64,000 bases of DNA from JAYWGN01 sp043778255 (GTDB lineage: Bacteria > Bacteroidota > Bacteroidia > Chitinophagales > Chitinophagaceae): contig JAYWGN010000013.1 in the NCBI GenBank assembly GCA_043778255.1, positions 1 to 64,000 of the forward strand, given 5' to 3'. This document shows positions 9,153-17,711 of this stretch, in pieces. Within the stretch, counting starts at the first letter, position 1. Each line of letters begins with the position of its first letter. The position numbers and the translations under genes were made by a program. The notes below the pieces were generated by a model that was not told where the DNA came from, did not search any database, and saw only the letters and a program-made list of their open reading frames with translations.

Positions 9153-10457
9153 TTACAATTCCACTTCGCCTACCAAAAATATGCTACCACATACTATTAT
9201 AATATCGTTGGTATTTGCACTTTGCTTTGCTGCTGCTAATGCTACATTAACAGTGGCATAAGTATGGCCTACTAACTGGTAAGTTGTTGCTTGCTGTTGC
9301 AACAATTCACCTTGTAATGCCCTTGGTATACTGGCTTGTGTAAAGTAATATGTAGCTGTAGTTGGTAGTAGCATTAGTACAGTAGCAATATCCTTATCTT
9401 TAACCATACCCAATATTATATGTAAGTTATTATACAATTTTTTTTGGTTAAATGCATTTAATTGCAATAGCAATTGTTGTATGCCATCAACATTATGTGC
9501 CACATCTAACACCACCAAAGGTTGTTGTTGTATTACTTGCCATCTACCATATAGTCCATTTATTTTTTTTACATTAGCTAAGGCATACTGAGTATTTTCG
9601 AGTGTAATGTTGTATCCATTTTTTGTTAAATAATCAATGGCTAACAAAACTGCTTTTATATTTTTGGTTTGGTATATACCATTCAAATCTAAAGTGTAAG
9701 TTGTACTTACATTAGTTAGCGTATTAGTTACATTTATAATACTATTTTCTATTTGTAAGTTTTCACTATTTATTTTTATGTCATCTTCTGCAAATTGTAT
9801 AGGAGCATTTTCTAGTATGGCTTTGGCTACAAATATGGGTTTAGTTTCCGGTATGGTTTCGCCAATTATAATTGGGGTATTTTTTTTAATAATACCAGCT
9901 TTTTCAGTAGCAATTGCTGCTAAGGTATTGCCCAATATATTTTGATGGTCGTAGCCAATATTAGTAATAATACAAAGCATTGGTTGTATTATGTTGGTAC
10001 TATCTAATCGGCCGCCAAGTCCTGTTTCTATAATAGCAATATCTACTTTTTGCGAAGCAAAATAATCAAAAGCCATAGCTACCGTAATTTCAAAAAAAGA
10101 GGGTTCAAATTTTTCAATTTCTGGCAATATTTTATTTATAAAATCTACTACAAATTGTTTTTCAATTTCAATACCATTTAGTTTTATACGTTCTCTAAAG
10201 TCTTTAAGGTGAGGCGATGTGTACAAGCCAGTACGGTACCCTGCTTGTTGCAATACTGCAGCTAACATGTGGCTAGTACTGCCTTTGCCATTAGTACCTG
10301 CTATATGTATAGTTTTTATTTGGTGCTGTGGGTTACCAATTGCATTGCATAAGGCTATTGTATTGGTCAAATCGGTTTTGTATGCCGCTGCACCAATCCT
10401 ACTGTACATGGGTAGTTTTTCTAGTATAAATTCTAGTATTTGTTGGTAGGTTGTCAA
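9153..10457 (-). CDS. folC: Bifunctional folylpolyglutamate synthase/dihydrofolate synthase
   Basis: Cytoplasmic Mur-ligase-fold enzyme that joins dihydropteroate to glutamate and adds further glutamates to folates, using ATP. The 434 residues are of normal family length. The ATP-binding loop GTNGKGST is at 54-61, preceded by the N-terminal MYSRIGAAAYK substrate region. The GLGGRLDSTN motif follows near 145, with DVAHN in the C-terminal domain near 315. It lies 36 bases downstream of the isoaspartyl peptidase gene on the same strand and may share its transcript. Its last 442 bases are duplicated at 2069-2510. Confidence 0.97.
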   Translation of the reverse strand: MTTYQQILEFILEKLPMYSRIGAAAYKTDLTNTIALCNAIGNPQHQIKTIHIAGTNGKGSTSHMLAAVLQQAGYRTGLYTSPHLKDFRERIKLNGIEIEKQFVVDFINKILPEIEKFEPSFFEITVAMAFDYFASQKVDIAIIETGLGGRLDSTNIIQPMLCIITNIGYDHQNILGNTLAAIATEKAGIIKKNTPIIIGETIPETKPIFVAKAILENAPIQFAEDDIKINSENLQIENSIINVTNTLTNVSTTYTLDLNGIYQTKNIKAVLLAIDYLTKNGYNITLENTQYALANVKKINGLYGRWQVIQQQPLVVLDVAHNVDGIQQLLLQLNAFNQKKLYNNLHIILGMVKDKDIATVLMLLPTTATYYFTQASIPRALQGELLQQQATTYQLVGHTYATVNVALAAAKQSANTNDIIIVCGSIFLVGEVEL

Positions 10458-10493
10458 CTCATTTTTTTTATATAAAAAAAATACTAATTTGCA

Positions 10494-11444
10494 TTAAGCA
10501 TATATGGCAACTTTGTTAATGCCACTATTATTTTTTTCACCTCGGTACATTCCAGCACTGTTAAATATCATAGCGGTATTTGCTAGGGCATCTACACCAA
10601 TCATTCCACCTTCACCATCAAGTACTAACAATCTTTCCATTACTACAGTGTTCATTGCATCATGTAAGCTTAACCCTTTGTACTCCATAAGGCAGCTTAC
10701 ATCGTAAGCAGCTACACCACGTATAAATGGCTCGCCGTGGCCTGTACAACTTATAGCACAGGTTAGGTTATTGGCGTAAGTACCAGCACCTATTACAGGG
10801 CTATCGCCTATACGTCCATACTTTTTATTAGTCATACCACCTGTACTTGTTGCAGCTGCTATATTGCCCTGTACGTCACAAGCTACTGCACCTACTGTAC
10901 CAAATTTTTTATCTTTCATTAGTTCATCTACCTGTTGGTTGGTATGGTCAAGTGAGTAGTTATCGGAGTCCCGCATTGCTTTCCATTGGTCGTATCTAAA
11001 TTGTGAAAAAAAGTATTCGTCGGGTTCTAATTTTAAGCCTTGCTTAATAGCAAAATCAACAGCACCTTTACCACTTAAAAAAACATGGTTACTATGTTCC
11101 ATTACTTCCGCTGCAAGTTCTATGGGGTTTCTTATACTTCTAATACCCGCTACTGAGCCAGCACTACGGTCGGCACCATTCATTATAGCAGCATCCATTT
11201 CTTGCACACCTTTTTTGGTAAATACTGAGCCACGGCCCGCATTAAACAATACATTATCCTCCATAGTTACAATGGCTGCTTTTACAGCATTAACGGCACT
11301 GCCACCTTGTTCTAATACTCCATAGCCTGCATCAAGTGCATTGTGCAAAGCCGTTTCATAAGCTGCTTCTAGCTGTGGTGTCATATCGGTTTTAAGTATA
11401 GTGCCAGCCCCGCCATGTATAGCAATTGTAAATGGTTTGCTCAT
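10494..11444 (-). CDS. Isoaspartyl peptidase/L-asparaginase
   Basis: N-terminal nucleophile hydrolase of the plant-type asparaginase family, which removes isoaspartyl residues from peptides and hydrolyses asparagine. The 316-residue precursor has the early HGGAG motif (10-14). The self-cleavage site is FG-TVGAVACD, with Thr183 as both new N-terminus and nucleophile, followed by TSTGGMTNK for substrate binding. Maturation should yield alpha and beta chains of about 182 and 134 residues. No signal peptide is evident, so it is probably cytoplasmic. It precedes folC on the same strand. TAAATTTG on the minus strand at 11467-11474 is a possible -7 element. Confidence 0.93.
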   Translation of the reverse strand: MSKPFTIAIHGGAGTILKTDMTPQLEAAYETALHNALDAGYGVLEQGGSAVNAVKAAIVTMEDNVLFNAGRGSVFTKKGVQEMDAAIMNGADRSAGSVAGIRSIRNPIELAAEVMEHSNHVFLSGKGAVDFAIKQGLKLEPDEYFFSQFRYDQWKAMRDSDNYSLDHTNQQVDELMKDKKFGTVGAVACDVQGNIAAATSTGGMTNKKYGRIGDSPVIGAGTYANNLTCAISCTGHGEPFIRGVAAYDVSCLMEYKGLSLHDAMNTVVMERLLVLDGEGGMIGVDALANTAMIFNSAGMYRGEKNNSGINKVAIYA

Positions 11445-11466
11445 ATTGTGTATGTTAGTGTGGCAA

Positions 11467-11474
11467 CAAATTTA
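11467..11474 (-). promoter_or_regulatory. Candidate -7 element for the isoaspartyl peptidase gene
   Basis: Read on the minus strand this is TAAATTTG, matching TAnnTTTG, 22 bases upstream of the start codon at 11444. No good -33 TTTG was found. Confidence 0.35.
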
Positions 11475-11717
11475 CAAGTATTTTAGGTAAGTATATTTTT
11501 TTACATTAAAAATAAAACTACTTTGCATTGTAAGGAAATAATAGCTTATACGTACTTAGGTTAAATGCTTTGTCAATATTAGTTTGTAATTAAATATGCT
11601 TAAAAAGTATTTGCTTATTGCACCAACAAAAAGTACTATTAAAATGTTAAAGTGTTTATTACTAAAACTAACTTAAATAGTAAAACGTTTATTAAATTAA
11701 TAAAAAAAAATATAAAA

Positions 11718-12794
11718 ATGAAAATTAAATATCTGTACTTAACGAGCTTTTTATTGTTGTTTATTGTGGTGGGTTGTGCACAATCAAAAAAAAGGAATAC
11801 TGCCGTAGCAAAAACCGAAACTGTGGCATTGCCAACTAATGTAGAGGCTAACTGGACTACCAAGGTTAGCTTTACTAATGCCGAATGGAAACAAAAACTT
11901 ACCGACAACCAATACAAAGTATTACGTGAAGCTGCCACTGAAGCTCCATTTTCGCACCCCTATAATGAAATAAAAGATCAGGGCATATTTTACTGTGCAG
12001 CCTGTAACAATCCTTTGTTTGGTACCGATACTAAGTTTAATTCCGGTACAGGATGGCCAAGCTTTTACCAACCCTTTGGTGCCAAAAGTGTAGCAGTAAG
12101 TACCGATAATACATTGGGAATGAGCCGAGATGAGGTAAGCTGTGCTAGATGCGATGGGCATTTGGGTCATGTATTTAACGATGGACCCAAACCTACCGGA
12201 CAACGCTATTGTATTAATGGAACCTCATTACTATTTAAAAAAAATGAACCTACAGCAGCTGTTGAAAAAGCAGTATTTGCTCAAGGATGTTTTTGGTGTG
12301 TTGAAGAAATATTTGAATCAATAAAAGGAGTAAGTACCGTAGTATCGGGCTATGCTGGTGGTACCGAAAAAAACCCTACTTACTACCAAGTAGGTAGTGG
12401 TAGTACAGGGCATGCTGAGGCTATTGAAGTTACTTATAACCCCAATGTAATTAGCTATAATGATTTGTTGAAGGTATATTTTAACTCGGGTAATATAACT
12501 CAAGTAAATGGCCAAGGACCAGATAATGGAACACAATACCGCTCAATAATATTTTACAATAATGATACCCAAAAAAATGCAATAGAGCAATATATAAAAA
12601 CCTTAACTGAAAGTGGCAAATATACAAGCCCAATATCGGTTGATGTTACTCCAACTTCAACATTTTACCCTGCCGAAGAGGAGCATCAAGATTATGTAAA
12701 ACTACACCAAGGAGTAGGTGGGTATGTAGGTAATGTATCGGTACCAAGGTACCAAAAAGCTATTAAAAATTTCCCTGAACTGTTGAAGAAATAG
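11718..12794 (+). CDS. Methionine sulfoxide reductase MsrB-MsrA fusion lipoprotein
   Basis: Fused repair enzyme reducing both stereoisomers of methionine sulfoxide. The ATG at 11718 gives a lipoprotein signal (LLLFIVVGC, acylated Cys20), so it acts in the periplasm or on a membrane; 11652 would add 22 residues before it. The MsrB domain is first (about 50-175), with zinc pairs Cys93/Cys96 and Cys142/Cys145 and catalytic Cys165 in RYCINGTSL. The MsrA domain follows (about 184-358), with catalytic Cys191 in GCFWC and the later EEEHQDY segment. Many fused enzymes are ordered MsrA then MsrB, so this is the reversed arrangement. No electron-donor partner gene is adjacent. Confidence 0.93.
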   Translation: MKIKYLYLTSFLLLFIVVGCAQSKKRNTAVAKTETVALPTNVEANWTTKVSFTNAEWKQKLTDNQYKVLREAATEAPFSHPYNEIKDQGIFYCAACNNPLFGTDTKFNSGTGWPSFYQPFGAKSVAVSTDNTLGMSRDEVSCARCDGHLGHVFNDGPKPTGQRYCINGTSLLFKKNEPTAAVEKAVFAQGCFWCVEEIFESIKGVSTVVSGYAGGTEKNPTYYQVGSGSTGHAEAIEVTYNPNVISYNDLLKVYFNSGNITQVNGQGPDNGTQYRSIIFYNNDTQKNAIEQYIKTLTESGKYTSPISVDVTPTSTFYPAEEEHQDYVKLHQGVGGYVGNVSVPRYQKAIKNFPELLKK

Positions 12795-13010
12795 AAGTAG
12801 CTTAAAATATTTTAGTTATAGTTAGGTGACTATTAATGCCATTAAGGGTGAAAGTAGGAGTTAGTTACATTTGTGCTATTAACGAGGTATTTTATTAATT
12901 AAAGTTTAACTTAAGTTTTAAATATTTAATACTGTTATTTTAAAAAGCTTACAAAATAAAACAAGGCATTATGGAGAAGTATACAATTATTAACTATTAA
13001 TTATTAATTG

Positions 13011-13685
13011 TTAACTGCTCATTATAATTCCATCTTTCAGCCTTATAATTCTGTTGGTTTGGTTGGCTATTGCCTCTTCGTGGGTTACTAATATAATGGT
13101 GTTGCCTAGTTGGTGTAGGGTAGCAAATAGTGCCATTATTTCCTCACTAGTTTTGGTATCTAGGTTACCTGTTGGCTCATCGGCAAGTATTATACTTGGC
13201 GTATTTACCAATGCCCTAGCTATGGCAACACGTTGGCATTGTCCGCCACTAAGTTCGTTGGGTTTGTGGTGTGTTCTATCCTGTAAGCCCACCTGTGTAA
13301 GCATTTCCAAGGCTTTTTGGTTACGTAATTTTTTTGGTATTCCAGCATATACAAGTGGTAATGCCACGTTTTCTAAGGCTGTAAGCCTTGGTAGCAAATT
13401 AAATTGTTGAAACACAAAGCCAATATTTTTACTACGAATTGTTGCTAAAGCATCGTCTTTAAGTGTGCTTATATCTTGTTGGTTAAGTAGGTAAGTGCCA
13501 CTAGTTGGTGTATCCAGGCAGCCTAGTATATTCATTAATGTACTTTTGCCCGAGCCTGATGGTCCCATTAAGGCAACATACTCGTTGTTATTAATTGTTA
13601 GGTTAATGCCTTGTAGTACTTGCAATTGTTGTGTGCCTAATACATAATGTTTGTTAATATGTTGTAGTTGTAGTACGGGTTGCAT
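13011..13685 (-). CDS. ABC transporter ATP-binding protein (LolD/MacB type)
   Basis: ATPase subunit of 224 residues. Walker A is GPSGSGKST at 41-49, followed by a Q-loop (VFQQFNLLPRLTALENV), the LSGGQ signature at 145-149 and Walker B IILADEPTGNLD at 165-176, with the switch His near 200. The GCLDTPTSGTY and LPRLTALENVALPL segments are typical of the LolD/MacB/FtsE branch, which drives lipoprotein release, macrolide or peptide export. No permease gene is adjacent, so the partner is encoded elsewhere and the substrate cannot be told. Its start codon overlaps the gatC stop by one base, so the two are co-translated. Confidence 0.9.
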   Translation of the reverse strand: MQPVLQLQHINKHYVLGTQQLQVLQGINLTINNNEYVALMGPSGSGKSTLMNILGCLDTPTSGTYLLNQQDISTLKDDALATIRSKNIGFVFQQFNLLPRLTALENVALPLVYAGIPKKLRNQKALEMLTQVGLQDRTHHKPNELSGGQCQRVAIARALVNTPSIILADEPTGNLDTKTSEEIMALFATLHQLGNTIILVTHEEAIANQTNRIIRLKDGIIMSS

Positions 13686-13981
13686 TAGTTAGTATTATCA
13701 ATTACTTTGGGTACTAATATATAATTGTTTTTACTTGCAGGTGCATTAAGCAATACTTCGGCAGTTGTGTTGCCATTATTGGCAATATCGGCTCGAGGTT
13801 GTTGTATAGCACTTGTAATATGTACTAATGGTGCAACGTTAGTAGTGTCAATTTCATTTAATTTTTCTACAAACTGTATCATCTTTTGCATATCTAACCT
13901 TATGGCATCTTTTTCATTATCGGCAAATTGCAACCTTGCCAAGTGTGCCAACTCATCAAACAATTGTGGGGTTATTTCCAT
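13685..13981 (-). CDS. gatC: Asp-tRNA(Asn)/Glu-tRNA(Gln) amidotransferase subunit C
   Basis: A 98-residue GatC, the small belt subunit that ties GatA to GatB in the enzyme converting Glu-tRNA(Gln) or Asp-tRNA(Asn) to the amide form. The family pattern is clear: LFDELAHLARLQFADNEKDAIRLDMQKMIQFVEKLNEIDTTNVAPLVH, then a loop with PRADI, then the closing NYILVPKVID. It precedes the ABC ATPase gene with a one-base overlap; gatA and gatB are not in the window. On the minus strand TAACTTTG (13986-13993) matches the -7 consensus only five bases before the start codon. This would give an almost leaderless transcript if real. Confidence 0.93.
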   Translation of the reverse strand: MEITPQLFDELAHLARLQFADNEKDAIRLDMQKMIQFVEKLNEIDTTNVAPLVHITSAIQQPRADIANNGNTTAEVLLNAPASKNNYILVPKVIDNTN

Positions 13982-14105
13982 TAGTCAAAGTTATATTAAT
14001 TATGGTGAAATGTAGTGACGTAAATTTAGGGTTTTATTAGCAGTTAATTTATACTAAGCAAACCTTAATTGTAATTTTTATCGTACTTTTATATTAATAA
14101 TAAAA

Positions 14106-14456
14106 ATGAAATTTAGTTTAATTATTTGGATAATACTACTACTGTTATGTAGCACAAACTCTGCTACTGCACAGCTTTTTGCAAAAGCAAGTGCTACTCA
14201 ATATTATGGTAAAATGCGTTTGCAATACAAACCAGAACAACCTAAACAATACTTCTATTCAATGGCAGTAAAGCCACAGTTACTACCAAGCATTTATATG
14301 GCTGTACCAAGTACTACAATTGCAGCTAATACTTACTATACACAATGCTTTGGCTATATTTGCAAACGAGAATTGCAATTTGAAAAACGTACAAAAATAC
14401 CCCTCAAAATTAGATTAGGCACTTTGGATTATGTAAATAAATTAGAAGGGAAATAG
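14106..14456 (+). CDS. Small secreted protein of unknown function
   Basis: A 116-residue protein I do not recognise. It begins with a clear signal peptide (FSLIIWIILLLLCSTNSATAQ, cleavage near 22). The mature part is about 94 residues, rich in Lys, Gln and Tyr, with two cysteines in CFGYICKRELQFEK that could form a disulfide, and no transmembrane segment. The start ATG is preceded by an AT-rich leader with no Shine-Dalgarno sequence. It stands alone between gatC (divergent) and the 528-base region before topA. A periplasmic or outer-membrane location is inferred. Confidence 0.65.
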   Translation: MKFSLIIWIILLLLCSTNSATAQLFAKASATQYYGKMRLQYKPEQPKQYFYSMAVKPQLLPSIYMAVPSTTIAANTYYTQCFGYICKRELQFEKRTKIPLKIRLGTLDYVNKLEGK

Positions 14457-14984
14457 CTTAGTTTTTTATAGTTAGCATATTAATATTATAGTAAGCTATG
14501 GAAATTGTAGTAGTATACTAAGCTAACTTTTTGTGTAAATAAAAAACTCCTACTGCTACTTATATTAGTTATGGCGTACTTATTGGGTTAGCAATTGGTA
14601 CTTTACTAACCATATATATTTTTTACATGTTACTAACTATGTTGTAGCGTTATTTATATTAAATACTGTAGTTCAACTTGAATAGTTGAAAAATGTACTA
14701 TTGCTCAATGGCACAGGGATTGCAGCGAATACCCTCCGCCAACGGCGGAGGTAGTAGCGTAAAGCCCGTTACTGAACTCAACTGTAGTTAATTAGTTGAC
14801 TGCCCCAAAAAATTAAAAAAATTGGCTTAAAATATGGTGTAATTATTTGGTGTAATATTTGTAATAATAGTGCAAATGTGAAAGTGAGTAAAAAAATAAA
14901 TTAAAGGAGTAATCCAAAAATTTACTAATCTTGCAACGGAAACATAAATAATACAATCCACTAATTAAGTAAGGAATAACAATT
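14457..14984. other. Intergenic region upstream of topA
   Basis: This 528-base stretch contains no convincing gene. An open frame at 14543-14644 could encode a 34-residue hydrophobic peptide (LIGLAIGTLLTIYIFYMLL), but its only ATG is near the end, so I do not call it. A dispersed repeat with a GC-rich hairpin lies at 14714-14768. A near-consensus -7 element, TAATCTTG, lies close upstream of topA. Confidence 0.6.
14714..14768. repeat. Dispersed REP-like element with GC-rich hairpin
   Basis: CAGGGATTGCAGCG, then a hairpin CCTCCGCC-AAC-GGCGGAGG at 14733-14751, then TAGCGTAAAGCCCG. From memory, elements of the form GGGATTG.AGCGG...TAGCGGAAAGCCC, enclosing a variable palindrome, are common in Flavobacterium and other Bacteroidota intergenic regions. 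The GC-rich core is alien to its AT-rich surroundings. It has no coding potential. I saw no second complete copy in this window. Confidence 0.55.
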
Positions 14985-17570
14985 ATGGCAAAAAATTTAT
15001 TGATAGTAGAGTCACCAGCAAAAGCAAAAACAATTGAAAAAATATTGGGAGCTGACTTTGAAGTAAAAAGCAGTTTTGGGCATATACGTGATTTGGAAAA
15101 AGATGAAATGGGTATTGATATTGCCAACAACTTTATGCCTCGGTATAAGGTGCAAGATGATAAAATAAAGGTAGTAAACGAACTTAAAAGCTTAGCTAAA
15201 AAAAGCCAAGAAGTATGGTTAGCAACGGATGAGGATAGAGAAGGTGAGGCTATAAGTTGGCATTTGTGCGAAGTGCTAGGGCTTAACCCTGCTACCACCA
15301 AACGAATAGTGTTTCACGAAATTACAAAGCCTGCAATATTAAAAGCTGTGGCCAACCCAAGGTTGGTAAATATGAATTTGGTAAATGCACAACAAGCCCG
15401 TAGGGTGTTGGATAGGATAGTGGGTTTTGAACTTAGCCCTGTACTATGGCGTAAAATTAGTATGCGTAATAACCTTAGTGCTGGTCGTGTACAAAGTGTA
15501 AGTGTAAGGCTAATTGCCGAAAGGGAAAGGGAAATTAACCAATTTAATGCAACCAGTAGTTTTAAATTAGATGCTGCATTTAGTGCCATTGATATTAATA
15601 ATAAACCTGTAACATTTAAGGCAGAAGGTGCAAAACAAAACACGGAGGCCGATGCCGAAAAGTTTTTGGAGAGTTGTAAAAATGCAAATTATACAGTAAG
15701 CGATATACAAGTAAAACCTGGCAAACGTACACCAGCAGCACCTTTTACTACAAGTACACTACAGCAAGAAGCTAGTAGAAAATTGGGCTATGGTGTAAGC
15801 CGTACCATGCAAATAGCACAAAAGTTATACGAGGCAGGTAAAATAAGTTATATGCGAACCGATAGTGTAAGCCTTAGTGATACTGCAATTGCTGATATTA
15901 GCAATGCAATTACTAATAGCTTTGGTACTAAATATTTGCAAAACAGAAAGTATAAAAATAAAAACGAAAGTGCACAAGAAGCCCATGAAGCTATACGACC
16001 TACTTATATGGAAAATAGCACCATTGACGACCTTGATGGTAAGCGATTATATGAGCTAATATGGAAACGAACTATAGCCAGCCAAATGAGTGATGCTGAG
16101 TTAGAAAAAACAATTGCAAGAATTGATATAAGCACCAATAAAGAACAATTAAAAGCTGAGGGTGAGGTTATAAAATTTGATGGTTTTCTTAAAGTATACA
16201 TGGAAGATAAAGATGAGGAAGAAGACGATGCCGATGCCGAAGGTATGCTACCCTTACTTAAAGTTGGGCAAAGCCTTACTATAAGGGAACTACGTGCCAC
16301 AGAACGTTTTAGCCGTGCTAACCCTCGATATACCGAAGCTAGCTTGGTAAAAAAATTAGAAGAATTGGGTATAGGCCGACCGAGTACTTATGCACCAACT
16401 ATAAGCACCGTACAAAAACGTGGCTATGTAGAAAAGAAAGATAAAGATGGTGTAAAACGAAATTTTAGATTATTAAAATTGGTTGATAATACAATAACTA
16501 AAATTACAGAAAGTGAAAATACAGGTGCCGAAAAATCAAAATTATTTCCTACCGATTTGGGGTTGGTAGTTACCGATTTTTTAATGCAGCATTTTAAGGA
16601 TATTATGGATTATGGCTTTACAGCCAAAATAGAAGGTGAGTTTGATGAAGTGGCTAATGGCAATACCGTATGGCATAAAATGTTGCAAAACTTTTACCAT
16701 CCCTTCCATAAAGATATAGAAGATACTATAGAAAATGCCGAAAGGCAAAGTGGCGAAAGAGACCTTGGTATAGATGCCGTAACAGGTAAGAAAGTAATAG
16801 CCCGAATGGGACGATTTGGCCCAATGGTGCAAATAGGCGAAACAGGAAACGATGAAGATAAAGCTAAATTTGCTAAACTTAAAGCCACCCAAAGTATAGA
16901 AACTATTACATTTGATGAGGCTATGGATTTGTTCAAACTACCACTGACACTAGGTTTACATAATGAGTTAGAGGTAAGTGTAAATATTGGTAGGTTTGGC
17001 CCTTATGTAAAGTATGGCGAACAATTTGTAAGCCTACCCAAAGGCGAAGAACCACTTGATGTAACCCTTAGCCGTGCCATAGAAGTAATAGAAGCCAAAC
17101 AAAAAGAAGATGCTGCAATAGCTCATTACAAAGACTTACCCGTTACAAAAGGCAAAGGACGGTTTGGACCATTTATAAAATGGAATGGCTTATTTATAAA
17201 CATACCAAGGGCTTACAATTACGATACACTCACCCAAAAAGATTGTAATGAATTAATTGAGAAAAAAGAAGAAAAAGAAAGTAATAGATTTATACAAAAT
17301 TGGGCTGCCGAAAAAATTGCCCTCGAAAATGGACGTTGGGGGCCATTTATACGATTTGGCAAAAAAATGCTTAAATTGGCCAATAAAGCTGATGGTACAA
17401 AATATACACCCGACGAGGCTGCTACTATAAGTTTGGATGAGGTAAAAAAAATGATAGTTGCCATAGAACCTAATGCATTTAAAACACCTGTAAAAAAAGC
17501 TGCTGTAAAAAAAACAGCTACAAAAACAGCTGCTAAAAAAGCACCCACTAAAAAAGCAGTGAAAAAATAA
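14985..17570 (+). CDS. topA: DNA topoisomerase I
   Basis: Type IA topoisomerase that relaxes negative supercoils behind transcription and replication by cutting one strand. The 861 residues show the Toprim domain (1-130, LLIVESPAKAKTIEKIL and DEDREGEAISWHL), a central domain with active-site Tyr289 in KISYMRTDS, and then GRPSTYAPTISTVQ. C-terminal repeats follow with the pattern GRFGPFIKWNG/GRWGPFIRFGKK, the zinc-free repeat form found in many Bacteroidota. It ends in a Lys/Ala-rich tail (KKAAVKKTATKTAAKKAPTKK) of the kind that contacts DNA non-specifically. It is monocistronic here. Confidence 0.97.
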   Translation: MAKNLLIVESPAKAKTIEKILGADFEVKSSFGHIRDLEKDEMGIDIANNFMPRYKVQDDKIKVVNELKSLAKKSQEVWLATDEDREGEAISWHLCEVLGLNPATTKRIVFHEITKPAILKAVANPRLVNMNLVNAQQARRVLDRIVGFELSPVLWRKISMRNNLSAGRVQSVSVRLIAEREREINQFNATSSFKLDAAFSAIDINNKPVTFKAEGAKQNTEADAEKFLESCKNANYTVSDIQVKPGKRTPAAPFTTSTLQQEASRKLGYGVSRTMQIAQKLYEAGKISYMRTDSVSLSDTAIADISNAITNSFGTKYLQNRKYKNKNESAQEAHEAIRPTYMENSTIDDLDGKRLYELIWKRTIASQMSDAELEKTIARIDISTNKEQLKAEGEVIKFDGFLKVYMEDKDEEEDDADAEGMLPLLKVGQSLTIRELRATERFSRANPRYTEASLVKKLEELGIGRPSTYAPTISTVQKRGYVEKKDKDGVKRNFRLLKLVDNTITKITESENTGAEKSKLFPTDLGLVVTDFLMQHFKDIMDYGFTAKIEGEFDEVANGNTVWHKMLQNFYHPFHKDIEDTIENAERQSGERDLGIDAVTGKKVIARMGRFGPMVQIGETGNDEDKAKFAKLKATQSIETITFDEAMDLFKLPLTLGLHNELEVSVNIGRFGPYVKYGEQFVSLPKGEEPLDVTLSRAIEVIEAKQKEDAAIAHYKDLPVTKGKGRFGPFIKWNGLFINIPRAYNYDTLTQKDCNELIEKKEEKESNRFIQNWAAEKIALENGRWGPFIRFGKKMLKLANKADGTKYTPDEAATISLDEVKKMIVAIEPNAFKTPVKKAAVKKTATKTAAKKAPTKKAVKK

Positions 17571-17632
17571 TGGTAGCAAACCAATAACAATTTTTTATTA
17601 CTGTAGAAATGCTTTTTATTTTGATATAATTA

Positions 17633-17666
17633 TTTGTAATTAGATGCATTAAAAAAGTTAATTTTG
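17633..17666 (+). promoter_or_regulatory. Promoter of the E2 acyltransferase gene
   Basis: TTTG at 17633-17636, a 22-base gap, then TAATTTTG at 17659-17666, matching the Bacteroidota -33/-7 pattern. The start codon at 17712 lies 45 bases downstream. Confidence 0.5.
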
Positions 17667-17711
17667 AAATAACGATTGAGTTATTTGTTGCACAATAAAA
17701 ATAAAATAAAT

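Noticed and set aside
14543..14644. Possible 34-residue hydrophobic peptide frame
   Set aside because: No start codon near the beginning; the only ATG lies near the end. It may be a relic, but coding is unsupported.
17219..17590. Minus-strand frame opposite the topA 3' end with a hydrophobic product
   Set aside because: It mirrors the Lys/Ala-rich tail codons of topA; hydrophobicity is a by-product of the complementary strand.
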